Source of the DNA: Mastigias papua
Lineage: Eukaryota > Cnidaria > Scyphozoa > Rhizostomeae > Mastigiidae
DNA: 64,000 bases
Reading direction: 5' to 3'
Assembly: GCA_964019165.1 (NCBI GenBank)
Contig: OZ025268.1
Coordinates: 11,046,359 to 11,110,358 of the forward strand
Position numbers and translations under genes: made by a program. This document shows positions 12,790 through 24,484 of this stretch, in pieces (positions within the stretch are counted from its first letter, which is position 1; every line of letters starts with the position of its first letter). The notes beneath the pieces are model-generated. The model was not told the origin of the DNA. It made no database searches and saw nothing but the letters and a program-made list of their open reading frames with translations.

Positions 12790-13147
12790 TTAGGCTATGT
12801 TCACATTGCTCCGTATTCGTTTTTATCCGTTTTCATTTCGATCCGTTTTGCCTGTTCACATTGCTCCGAGTACATTTGAATACGCTATGAAAACGATAAG
12901 TGTTCACATTGCTCCCCTCCAGGTACAGCGGAAAACGGCATGATATTGAGTCTTTTACTAGCGCTTTCAAAAGTATCCGTTTTCGATGTTCACACTGCAT
13001 TTTTGCGTTTTCAAAAGTCTCCGTTTTCAAAAGTATCCGTTTTCAAAAGTCTCCGTTTTCATAGCGGAGCAATGTGAACGCAAGCCAAAAACGGATACTT
13101 TTTTATCCGTTTTCATATGAATACGGAGCAATGTGGACGGGGCCTTA
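12790..13147. mobile_element. MITE with TTCACATTGCTCCGTATTC ends
   Basis: The left end TTAGGCTATGTTCACATTGC and the inverse of the right end (TAAGGCCCCGTCCACATTGC) align without gaps, and the match continues through CTCCGTATTC and ATCCGTTTTC. The centre holds a 16-bp near-tandem repeat, TTTTCAAAAGTMTCCG (about 12965-13055). There is no open frame of interest. It is a 358-bp non-autonomous DNA element lying just past the decarboxylase gene. Confidence 0.82.
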
Positions 13148-13662
13148 GTGACGCCTATTTTACGTTCTTACTAGTTTTCTTTTTGGAATTAATAGGACTC
13201 AAAATTGCCTTCCTTGCCTGTCCAAGTTTATTTCACAACATTAACTCTCAGCCACTTGCAACATTGCACCAATATTAGTGTCGCTTCTTTTCCATAGCAA
13301 GACACATAATGTCTTTATGGGAGTGGTGGTAGTAGCCCAATGGCAATTTAGAATTCAATCAACAAGCTCGATAGAACTTTTAAAAATCTTGGGGTAACAG
13401 TGCTCAGGCACCATGCATAGCATTGTCAAGCTTTGCCTCGGCTCGGACGTACTGACGTTGAATGTGGAAAATGAAGTAGCATTGAAACGTCATAGCAGTT
13501 GAATAGAGGAATCAGAGAAGGGATGTAAGTGAAACAGGAGACTGTACCTTACTACGCTATCATACCACACTAGATTTATTTATTCCTTGTGGCTGCAGAA
13601 TCAATCATGAGTTCCCCATTCTTCTCAAAGCCTGATGTTCTCTATTTTCTAATGATCTAAAG

Positions 13663-13885
13663 CCAGGGTTCTCAGAAGCCTGGAAAAGTTAGAGAATTTT
13701 ACTCATTAGGAAATTTTTTCACACTTACTGTTTTTAGTCCTTCATTGTCGGTACGTATGCCAAATCATTTCCTTGGTCCGTTGAAAACTGCTGGAAAAAA
13801 TATAAAAAGTCGGGGCATTTTTACAAACTTAGTCTGGAAGATCAGGAAACGCCAGGGAATTTTTAAAAAATCCTGGGAACCTTAT
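13663..13885. repeat. Dispersed repeat, CCAGGGTTCTC...CCTGGGAACC
   Basis: It starts CCAGGGTTCTCAGAAGCCTG and ends AATCCTGGGAACCTTA, giving partly inverted ends with AGAGAATTTT and AGGGAATTTT words between. It resembles the 2268-2412 segment and is non-coding. Confidence 0.5.
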
Positions 13886-14603
13886 GATATCAAATGTTCT
13901 TAAAATTGCTCATACTTCAAAATCAAATTTGAACCTAGATTCTATCAAAGCTGCTAACCTCTTCTTTAGTAGTTTTTCAAAAGTATGGGTTGAGGAACAA
14001 TTTCAAGTAGCTATCGTTGGACAGTGGCCTTAGTTGTTATTGTTGAAGCAGTTGGGTCTAATTAGGATGTATGAAGCCGTTAGTCAGTTATTCAAATTCA
14101 AACCAGCCAATGATGAGGCGAATTATCGAGCTCTATATGGAAGTAATCTGATAAAACTGTCATTTTTATTCTTCACATGCCGGCACTCCTGAGGAAGGTA
14201 CATGCATAATAAGCGCCACGCGCGTCGATATTTTGGCACGTGGCAATAGCGTTGAATCAATATTGGATTTAGCTGCATAGACAATACGATGTAAAATTTT
14301 ATGGTATAGTTTTGTTTTGCTGAGGTGTAAAGCTTACAGTGACTATAGCCTTGAATGACTAGTCTTGTGCATTGTGCAGTCGAATCCCAAAGTCTGGGAT
14401 GTCTCCAAGTTGTTGATTTTAGAGTCTATAGTGATGAGCAGCCAGGTGTTGGTTGGTCGGTGCCTTGGCTTGCACTGTTTTTGATCTTGTCCTAATCTTA
14501 CTAATCCTTTTCTATAGTTACTTTGCTCTGAGCGTATGTATGCAAATCCAGAACATTTGCGAGGAGAAGCCACCACTGAAATGTGGTTGGTTTGCAGTTG
14601 CTG

Positions 14604-14945
14604 CAAACGTGTCAACTCTCCAGGTTTAGCCGGGAGACTCGCGGATATGACTGCTTTCTCCCAGTCTCCTGGTTTTTAAAAATTTTTTCCCGGTTGATTT
14701 TTGCATGGTCTAGCCATACCTTCAAATTTTTTCTGGCATTTTCTAGGTTTATATCCGAGTTAGTGAATGTGTGGACGATTTTTCACCGAAAGAATCATTA
14801 TGAAGGAACTTTTCATGATTATTTTTGCCATAATATACTTGCCGAGCATGTTTCACAGGTATATTTTTACTTACAATGAATTGCAGTGGTCTCCCGGCTT
14901 TAGGCCTAATCTCCCTGTTCTTCCTACGGACAACCTAAATCTCTA
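14604..14945. repeat. Dispersed repeat rich in CCGGGAGAC / TCTCCCGG
   Basis: The segment opens GTGTCAACTCTCCAGGTTTA, continues with GCCGGGAGACTCGCGGATAT and CTCCCAGTCTCCTGG, and closes with CTCCCGGCTTTAGG. Alternating short inverted words of this kind mark a degenerate non-autonomous element. Confidence 0.45.
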
Positions 14946-15723
14946 AGCTTTAAAATGGCTAAGCTAACACGTCTTTTATTTTTAGTTAATGTGGTTTATT
15001 TAAATTGTATGGGCTATTGTGGTGAGACCATTAACTTCTCTATGACTATAATGATATTGATAGTTGAGAAAGTGAATCAGAGAATGCTCGTGCAACTGAG
15101 ACTGAGACTGGTAAATGTTAGGAAGTTTGGAAATTGTAACTGCGTTGTTGAGAGAATGCGATTTCGTTTTCTGCGATCATGTTGTATTCGCGCCTTCATA
15201 CATCACTTTGCAACTGCAACCTTAGCATCCATAGCCTCTCTTCTGGGCGAATTAGCTTTTGGGAGACGGAAAGTGCAGGAACTTATGTAGTTAACGACGA
15301 TAATACTAAAAGTGATCATGTACTTCATGGTCACAGCACTAGCTTCTGTGTGGAGCAAACAAGGCAGGCTGCTATTCAAAGTATTTCATCATACGGAACT
15401 TTCCTTGAAACAAAAATCTAGACCTATCACCTATTTTGAAAAGCATCGTCACCGTTTGATATCAGTATACCGTGCACTCAACTCTCTTGGGCTCCAATAG
15501 CCTTTTATGCCCTCTTTGGAGTTTGTATTTACATCTTCAAATAACAATGCCGCTGTTTGTGGCTAGCAATTTCAGAAGGGGCCAGGTGGCCATATCAATG
15601 GTAAATTGAAATTCCCACAGATAAATCGTCTTGGGAAAGTTGGCACGTGCCGTTAATGTAAGGATACTTCCTTATATTCAAACGATCATTTCATGCACGC
15701 GACCGTCGCGACAAGACGTCAAT

Positions 15724-17151
15724 ATGAGTTGGAACATTATTTCAAATTCAAGTATCCTTCGGGCTAACTCTTTCGACTATGAAAAAGTTAAGACTGATTT
15801 ACCGCCAATGCCAAAAGGCCAAGAAAACTTTGCACCCCAACTACTCGAGTATATGAACGATGTCTTCACCGCTCTGGATTGTGCGCAGACAGGGTATATA
15901 ACTATTGGAGATCTGGAGAAATTTTGGAAGCTGAATGAGAATGGATATGATATGTTTCTTATAAGTCATTATGGAATATCGAGTGCTAGTGTTGTTCAAT
16001 GTCTGCAGAAAATCACGCCAGAGAATGGCATGTTCAGTTTTCGAAAGTTCATACGAGGTATGAAGATGGCAGTTAGCAATGCTAAAAATGATCGTCTCCG
16101 AAATCTTTGCAAGGAAAACTCCAGGCCACTCGAGCGACCAAAGACCCTTTGGAAGCCAGTAGATGCAACGAAACCGCTATACCCAGATGTGAAACAGGAT
16201 TGCAAATTGTTTACTAACTCAGTCAGGGGTACAAATGGTGAAAAACGCCAGGGGTGTCCTCAAGCTTCGAGACGCCCTCTGCAAGAAAAACAGTTTCAGT
16301 TTGGTCAGCCAATAGATGAAGAATCTTCGATTGAAAGCAATGACACCTCTCTGCTTCTCAATAGAAGCAGAAGCGAAAGCCTAGGCTTAAGGAAGTCAGC
16401 TTTCTGTGAGTATAGGAGCTTCCAGGGAGCTTCTCTCGAGCTAGACTCGTTTATCAGTCAAAGTGACACCATTGACTATATGCAAGGGGTTAGTAACAAA
16501 TCTGATTCTTCTGAGAGCAAAAAGGGTAAAGGCAGGACAGCTGGAAAGGTGACGAAAATCGAACAGTCTGCAGCGAAGGAGGTCCCACGAAGATATGGTG
16601 ATCCAAAATATCGGGCATTCAGGAAAACAGATCTGGACTCTTTGGTGGACCAAGCTAGTGAGAAGATCAGAATGATGCAGAGATGTATGGATGCGACTGA
16701 GAATGCCAGAGATTGGTACACAAAAATGATCTCAGGATTGCAGCAAGACAGAATGGAGCTAAGGCGGCTGGTATTCTTAGGGAAAAGTAGGGAGGAAACG
16801 GAGGCAAAAGTCAATAAGATGAAGAAAAATTGGGGTGAACTACGATATGATGATGTAAAACGAAATATGAGTATGGTCAGCTATTATAATGAACAACTTC
16901 AGAACATGGGAAAGGAGAAGTCCAAGAAAACAGATGAATTAACAACAGGCGATTTAATTAAAGTCAAAGTAGATTCCATGTCCCCATTGAGACCAACGAC
17001 AAAACTGATCTTGGAGAAGCTTGTGGAAGGACAATCAAGACAGATAAAGCAATTGGAAAATGAGAAAGCTGCCCTAGTAAGAGAGGTATTCTTAATGAAA
17101 GGGAAACTAGACTTTGTTGAGAAACCTATTGATCAAGTTGTTCCATTTTGA
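15724..17151 (+). CDS. SAPCD2-like protein (suppressor APC domain containing)
   Basis: The single coding exon gives 475 residues from the ATG at 15724. The frame stays open about 100 bases upstream, and TTCCCACAG at 15612-15620 is a possible splice acceptor, so an upstream exon cannot be excluded. Residues 39-117 form an EF-hand-like module (LEYMNDVFTALDCAQTGYIT, then FSFRKFIRGMKMAV), as in SAPCD1/2. Residues about 120-300 are Ser/Arg-rich and probably disordered. Residues about 300-400 are charged and heptad-like. The C-terminus holds the suppressor-APC match QSRQIKQLENEKAALVREVF. Vertebrate SAPCD2 is an apical cortical protein that tunes spindle orientation through the Galpha-i/LGN/NuMA pathway; that role here is inference. 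At 475 residues it is somewhat longer than the human protein, about 394 residues from memory. Confidence 0.85.
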   Translation: MSWNIISNSSILRANSFDYEKVKTDLPPMPKGQENFAPQLLEYMNDVFTALDCAQTGYITIGDLEKFWKLNENGYDMFLISHYGISSASVVQCLQKITPENGMFSFRKFIRGMKMAVSNAKNDRLRNLCKENSRPLERPKTLWKPVDATKPLYPDVKQDCKLFTNSVRGTNGEKRQGCPQASRRPLQEKQFQFGQPIDEESSIESNDTSLLLNRSRSESLGLRKSAFCEYRSFQGASLELDSFISQSDTIDYMQGVSNKSDSSESKKGKGRTAGKVTKIEQSAAKEVPRRYGDPKYRAFRKTDLDSLVDQASEKIRMMQRCMDATENARDWYTKMISGLQQDRMELRRLVFLGKSREETEAKVNKMKKNWGELRYDDVKRNMSMVSYYNEQLQNMGKEKSKKTDELTTGDLIKVKVDSMSPLRPTTKLILEKLVEGQSRQIKQLENEKAALVREVFLMKGKLDFVEKPIDQVVPF

Positions 17152-17314
17152 AGTGAAATTTGGTAAAATCTGCAAGATCTCTGTCTTTCTGAGAATGTTG
17201 ACATTCCTCATACCCGAGAGTATACTACGCAGCATCGGTGTCAAGTTTTTACTTCACTATCACAGATAATATCAAATTAAAGAGTGTGGATATTTATCCA
17301 GGGATATTTCAAAG

Positions 17315-17320
17315 AATAAA
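17315..17320 (+). terminator. Poly-A signal of the SAPCD2-like gene
   Basis: A canonical AATAAA lies 164 bases after the TGA at 17149-17151. It is the most likely 3' end signal for that transcript. Confidence 0.6.
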
Positions 17321-17329
17321 ACCTACGAC

Positions 17330-18750
<1,421 letters not shown>

Positions 18751-18931
18751 CCATCTTTCTGCTAAGGCTGACATATAGTACATACTAAGTCAAGAGTGGG
18801 CTGCCATAATTTGAAATAAGCTTGTCCGTCCTGCGCCACAGAGTTCCAATGAAATAGTTGTGGAACTCAAAGATGGTTATATAGTATGCTTGGTGAAAGA
18901 CTCATTGTGTGAATATAGTTGTGTGAAAGAC

Positions 18932-19132
18932 TCATTGGATTCCAAAAGTTGAATGGCCTTTGAATTCCACAGCTATCTTATTGTTATTTTCGTTATGCCT
19001 GTTCGTCTGAGCATGCTCACAGATCTGTTTGACATCCTTTGTGTCGTCAAGGTATACCTCATTTGGTTTTGGCTCAATTGCAAGACTATAGCGCCTGTAG
19101 CCTGAGATCTCAACTTCAAGTGCATTGACTAC
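18932..19132 (-). CDS. Possible exon of unknown minus-strand gene
   Basis: The minus strand is open to a TGA at 18932 and the translated segment has a balanced, coding-like composition (for example NEVYLDDTKDVKQICEHAQT). A pyrimidine-rich tract ending CTCCCGTAG sits just upstream of residue AsnAla and would serve as a splice acceptor near 19133. I do not recognise the family. It lies 5' of, and antisense to, TSR gene A, only about 35 bases from its ATG, so it could also be a chance frame in that gene's 5' UTR or promoter. Confidence 0.22.
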   Translation of the reverse strand, partial: VVNALEVEISGYRRYSLAIEPKPNEVYLDDTKDVKQICEHAQTNRHNENNNKIAVEFKGHSTFGIQ

Positions 19133-19167
19133 GGGAGACAGGTATAGCATTCGAAGAATTACCCAAT

Positions 19168-19375
19168 ATGAACCAGAAGAAGTGGATAGTTGCAGTCGTC
19201 TTTCTTCTCATATTCATCCAAACTCTTGACCAAGTCGATGGCTACTGGGACCGTCGCCGAAGACGCAGATGCTCTCCACAGGGTTGCTCAGTGAGTGAAT
19301 GGAGTGGCTGGTCAGCATGCACTCCATCATGTGGTTCTTCAGGCTCTCACTGCAGAATGAGACACGTTACAAAAG
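19168..19375 (+). CDS. TSR family member A, exon 1 (secreted, polyarginine + TSR)
   Basis: The exon is 208 bases and starts at ATG 19168. Residues 1-25 are a signal peptide (hydrophobic core VAVVFLLIFI, ending DQVDG). Six consecutive arginines follow, encoded by five different Arg codons, and then the first half of a thrombospondin type 1 repeat: CSPQGCSVSEWSGWSAC, CTPSCG. The exon ends after VTK with one base of the next codon, at donor AAAAG/GTAAG (phase 1). Length, donor phase and order are identical to member B at 36570. TSRs bind glycosaminoglycans and other matrix ligands, and the Arg run may strengthen that or act as a proprotein-convertase site; both are inference. The matching second exon is probably the decayed one at 23411. 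Confidence 0.82.
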
Positions 19376-20210
19376 GTAAGACCTGGTTGCGCTGTTAGTT
19401 CACGATTTGTTTAATTGAATGATATATAAAGATGGCATAGAACTTTAGTTAGAAATCAGAGCACTCAAATGCTAAGATATATGCCAATCTAAATACAAGT
19501 TATACGGTTCAATTTTTCTTCATGGTATAATTTTTACCTCTTTCATACTACTGCTAGTTATGCAATGATTGCTATAACCCTTGTGATAAAGTAAGCAGGG
19601 AAACGGGAAAGGACCAAGTATAGCACTTTGAAGATTGGGATAAAGCTTATTGATAGGGAACTTATTAACATCATCGAACGGAGAAATAGAAAGGATCAAT
19701 AATCGTTGCAAACATTTTTGAAAAAAGGGAAGACAGACGAAATTGGTCAATGTGGAGAGTCCACCCCGCTAACTGGTCATTGTGTTAATGCAGTAAGTCC
19801 ACGTTGCCATGGTGAAATTTTATTTTTTTTTAAGAATATATTCCATGCTGATGAAATCTTTGAATCAAAATGAAAATTTTAACCATAGAAATATCAATGG
19901 CTAAATCAAATGGCTGAATGAATAAAACTCAGCACAATAATAGGAAATGCGACAGTCATATTTGTAGAATTTTGTCTGGAAAGCTTCTCAGCTGTACTTT
20001 GTATCCCAGAGCAACCACAACGAAAGTAACAACAAATGCGCATCAAAGACATTTTATTTGGGCAGTGAGGCAGAACGCTCACAAACATAAATAAGCAAAG
20101 AGGGGAGAATTGTATAATGGACATAAAAATCAAAGGAGGAGACAAAAACAACTGGAGAGCTACTTCACCGGAAAGTAGCATGAGATAGTACTATAATACC
20201 AGTATAAAAG

Positions 20211-20629
20211 GGGGTCACCCAAAAAGTACGTCGAGGAAAATATTGTCATTTTGACCGCCCAGCCCTCTATGTAACGGCTTTTCACATTCGGGCTGATACC
20301 TCCTCTTTATTGCGTAACATTCCGGTATAAAACCCCTTAAATGTTTTAAAAGAATATATTTCTATAAGAACATTAAATTCAATCTCAAAATCGGTGAAAT
20401 TTAAAAATCATTGGAGAAACGCAAGACTCAAGCTCTCTAGGTTCTTTTTTATTTGAGTATTTTTAAGAAGCATCAAAAAGTGAAGTACTAAAAACATTAC
20501 ACTAAATTTTTTGAGCTGCATAGCAAAAATACTTTGACACCCACAACCCTATATTTATCATAACAATTTGTCACTAAACTGGCACATACCCACCCACCCC
20601 CTACCGTTTCATACTTTTTGAATGACCCC
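20211..20629. mobile_element. MITE with GGGGTCAYYCAAAAAGTAYG ends
   Basis: The left end GGGGTCACCCAAAAAGTACG and the inverse of the right end GGGGTCATTCAAAAAGTATG are 20-bp terminal inverted repeats with three differences. Both ends are flanked by AAG. The 419-bp interior has no transposase frame. Ends of this GGGTCA-CAAAAAGTA type are common on non-autonomous DNA elements in invertebrates. Confidence 0.78.
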
Positions 20630-22478
20630 AAGATGAGAAATGTGCTAATTGTTGAAGTCTTTGGGGGTAAACTTAAAAATAGAGTCTTGTTTTAAACCCA
20701 GCATGATTATTTTAATGTTGAGGATCGTACAAAAGTTGACCCAATAGTAATGCACGCTGGCACTAACAGTCTATGCGATAAAGCGCGAAGAGGATCTCAG
20801 TGAGAACATCAACAACGGCATTCGAGAAGCCTATGGTAGATGCAATCGTTGACAAAATTACTTGGAACACCATACATATCTGAGATTAAACGGCATGATA
20901 TTGACACAAATAGTACTCATTAAACGAACTGCTTAAGTGATTGAAAGCTCGCTCCCCCCCCCCCCCCAAAGCAATGTTGGATTCTGTACGCCGTTGCTAC
21001 GCTTGAAAACGATTGAGTTCTAAGAGACACCAAGCTTATATCACAGTAACATATGGTGCTGTACGCGGAAGGGGAGAAGCTAGGTATGGAAAAGTGTGAA
21101 AAATCTGCAATGCGTTCCAACAATTTTGGCAACGATTGTAGTTCAACCAAAATTTGTCCTCAGACACGAAGTCAGCCTTGAAAAGTTGAGGCAAAGCCAA
21201 TTATAGATCCACAGCCCCAAAGATTTTAAGCGCCCCATTCAATTATACCCTCGAAAGCACAAACTTACCAAAAGATAATCACTAATACATTAGCCACTAT
21301 TGGTTGTCTTGTTTCAACTTCTCTATTTTGTTAGGTTTTTAGGCAAAAACATACTTTCATCGTCAAATTGTTGGACTGGCAAAGAGACGCAACATCTTTA
21401 CCCATTCAGCAATCTACAGATAACTTGAAAAACAAGGCATTTTTTAACATACTAACTATTGAAGAAAAGTCCCCAATCTTTCCCTGTAGCGACCGGCAAA
21501 AATAAAGAACTTTTCCGGTTATTTGGCCCCGCTGAAAACTTTTCAAAAGAGATAGTGATACTTTTCAGGGTTGTCATAGCATCATGTAAAAATACAGGGC
21601 GATTCTGTCTCTGTGAATGTGAAATATGTGTTGCCTATTTTCTACAGTGTCTACGGGGCGTGGTCACAAAGTTTTCCCCATCTCTTTTTTACTTTTGAAA
21701 AATTTCGACACTAGTAGAAATTCCTTTAAAATAACATGCTTGAAGAAGTACTCTGCACTTGAGATAGGTGCTTGTACAATTCCCAAAATATTCCTCAAGG
21801 TACGATTTTAGCTTGTGAAATCATGGGGCAAGCAAGTATGACTCTATTATTGGTGCATATGTTCATTTTTTTGGCATAGTAACAGATAGCGTTATGGCTA
21901 ATCTTAGTCTAATGCTATCAAGAAAAATCAATATAGAACCTTGTAGCTGCAAGCTTAGTTAAACAAGTTAGCAATGTATATTTTCAATCAATAACGTGTA
22001 AAAACTATGACCCAAATGATGATGGCTGTGTTGCGTGTTATGGTCTTGGTGTAGTGTTCCTGGGAGGTACTACTATGGTTGATGGAGAGAAGGGAGGTTT
22101 AGATTTTTGATCGCCTTTTGATAGCTGGAAAATCCATTTCCTGGGGTTAACTTTCTACAAATGCCTTTGTATTTCAGAGTGAAAATGAATATGGGAGTTC
22201 ACATAAGTCTTGAAGTCAGTATACGAAAAATGTCAAATCCAATGTAGTGTAGCGTTTAGGTTCTCAGAGGAAGGCTCAGAGACGAGACATGTATTTTGTG
22301 ACTGTATTCTTATCTCGAAATCCCAAAAACTAATTACATAGCTATTTCACTGCAGGAGGTATGAGAGGTCTCCTGCAGCTTACAACAACGAGAATTACAA
22401 CACAATGAGAATTACAACAATACATAACAGTAGCACGACTTGAATGTAGTGAAAAAAACTACACCATACAAATCCCTA

Positions 22479-22713
22479 TAGCATAAATCCACGAATTCGT
22501 CGTCCCTCGATAAAGCACCCCTCGAATAAGCCTACTGTTAGAACTTCAAATTGCATACTTATGCTAATATTTAGATTTTTATTTTGATCGCTTGTCGAAA
22601 AGGAATTTTGAAAATGAATTTTGTTTGTTAAATGTCTGATGACTTTATAAGCTCATCCCAAAATACCAAAACTAAACAAGTCCCGATGGGGCTAATTCGA
22701 GGTTTTTGCGCTA
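22479..22713. mobile_element. Decayed MITE, related to 41896-42238
   Basis: Left part TAGCATAAATCCACGAATTC and right part GGGGCTAATTCGAGGTTTTT are diverged versions of the ends of the 41896-42238 element, with internal CCCTCGAATAAGCC words. Confidence 0.55.
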
Positions 22714-23410
22714 TTTGGGGGAACTTAGAGTACTTGTACCATCTTACTACTGGGAAGAACAGCCAATATTCTTAAAAGTATTCTTCTTAAGATGGGGGCA
22801 CACGAAGGGCCAGAAATATCTATTGAGGCGACCGATCCTTCATGGTCTTCTTCTTTAGGTATGCCCATGTAAACATACTTGTCTTGTTCTGGTACATTCA
22901 AAATTTCCCTTTTCAAATCTGCACCTAACCCTCAAGTCTAAGGCACACAAAGGGTCTTTGTCTTCAGTGACCGTGATTTCTACTCCGGGCAATAGAATTT
23001 CTACTTTACTGTAAACAAGAACAAAACTGTCTTCTCATTGATGACGAAAGCAAGTACGGCATTAATGCAGAAGTGCACCTCTCTGTGAAATGTAAGGTTT
23101 GCCCCAGTTTATTACATTTTATATACCATTAGATAGCTCTTGATTTCTACATTCGCATGGTGCCCTCGTGTAGTCTTAGGGTTGCCCGTTCCCCCATTAC
23201 TGCGGAATTTGTCATTCCGGTACTTACTTTATCTCAACACTCTGCAAAAGGATGGGACTGGTTGACTGTCGTCTTCAACAACTATGGGGTAGCAGAGGAC
23301 ATCTTATTAATGTAGAAAATGAGAACTATCTAGCGGTATATAATTTATGAAATTTAGAGATAATAATGTATTTGGTGGAACGTGGAACTTAATGATCACA
23401 TTTCTTTCAG

Positions 23411-23467
23411 CTGCATCTTGTGGTGGAACCTGTAGTTACAGCCTTTGCGATACGAAGGGGTGAAGCC
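23411..23467 (+). pseudogene. TSR member A, second exon, truncated
   Basis: After the acceptor TTTCTTTCAG the frame supplied by exon 1 reads AASCGGTCSYSLCDT, matching the start of the exon at 50594 (GASCGGSCSYSFRETT) almost base for base for about 50 bases. Then similarity stops abruptly and a TGA follows within three codons. The rest of TSR1 and all of TSR2 are missing. Either member A is a pseudogene or it now encodes a short secreted peptide of about 86 residues with an incomplete TSR. Confidence 0.6.
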
Positions 23468-23939
23468 GAATTTCGTAAACACTGGCATGAGAAACAAGAT
23501 AATCTCGAAGTGATATCTTTTAAGATGATGAAGGGGTTAAAACGAAAGACACAAAGCTTTTTTTGCACGTTGTTGTTATTATTTAGAACGGCTTTGTCTT
23601 ATTTGCTAAGTAGGATTAAAATAAGTATATTCGACTTATTGCACATTTTAAGCCAAAGAGCTCAGTTGTAAGTATCCTTTCTCCATTGGAGTGTTATTGT
23701 TAACTTGATATAATCGAGAGTGTATTCCTAGTATTTTAAGCTGTTAATTGTTGTTTGATTTTTTTGCATACCGTTTGATGAACTAAATCAAATGCAAGGT
23801 AATCATTAGGTTGTATTACATCTTACAATTATACTACACAATTCTGACAACTGACAGTTTCTGGTATAGTCATTGATTCTTTTCTTATGGGTAAAAGTAG
23901 ATAATGAGAAGTTTAATGAAAGGAAAGATATACATGATT

Positions 23940-24484
23940 CAGACTGTCCAGCCATCCCGCTTTAAACAGGACAGTCCTGCTTTCCGAAGAATTGCCCCGC
24001 GTCCTGCACAACCTTATTCGGTACGCAGTTTGTCCCGCTTTAGACACTACTGGCGAATTTTCACGAAAAAGTTATAGGGACGGTCATCAAGATAAAATAT
24101 AGGTTAGTGTTAGGTGGCAAGTTGGATGATCTAAGAACAGAAGCATTTGGCTTTCAGATGGCTAGTTTGCCAATTTCTACTACTTGTATAGATCTCGATG
24201 AGTTTTGGGCTTCAATTCACAGTACCCTTCTTATGCTCATACGTGCACTTCAGGCATTACCGACCACCAATGCTGACAATGAAAGATGCTTCTCAAAGGT
24301 CCGAAGAATTGATTCGGAGGATAGAAATGATATTGAATGCACCACTGTGGCATCTTTACTGGCATTGAAACTGAGCGCAGATGAAGACTATTTTATTTTT
24401 AAGCCATCAAAGGCCTTATTTGAAACAAACAAATCAGAAGACAGGCAATACAAAGAAGGGCATGGCTCACACAGTAATTACTGA
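23940..24484 (+). mobile_element. hAT transposase C-terminal fragment
   Basis: The frame open from 24107 to 24484 carries the hAT dimerisation signature: ALPTTNADNERCFSKVRRID followed by DRNDIECTTVASLLALKL. This is the C-terminal hATC domain; the DDE catalytic core is absent. The GC-richer segment 23940-24060 with repeated GTCCCGCTTT-like words directly upstream may be part of the same element. No intact ends were seen. A small hAT-type MITE with an 8-bp duplication occurs elsewhere in the window (61007-61159). Confidence 0.75.

Larger units (their letters stand above)
13148..15600. other. Intergenic region before the SAPCD2-like gene
   Basis: No gene was recognised. It holds dispersed repeats at 13663-13885 (AGGGAATTTT / CCTGGGAACC type) and at 14604-14945 (CCGGGAGAC / TCTCCCGG type). 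The last few hundred bases may contain the promoter or an upstream non-coding exon of the next gene, but no core motif stands out. Confidence 0.45.
19376..23410. other. Intron of TSR member A
   Basis: About 4 kb between the two member A exons. It contains a 419-bp inverted-repeat element at 20211-20629, a C homopolymer near 20953-20967 and a decayed GGCTAATTCGAGG-type element at 22479-22713. No further exon was recognised. Confidence 0.5.

Noticed and set aside
12368..12890. Overlapping hydrophobic plus-strand frames after the decarboxylase stop
   Set aside because: T-rich sequence gives hydrophobic translations by chance; there are no membrane-protein family motifs or splice context, and the right part is inside a MITE.
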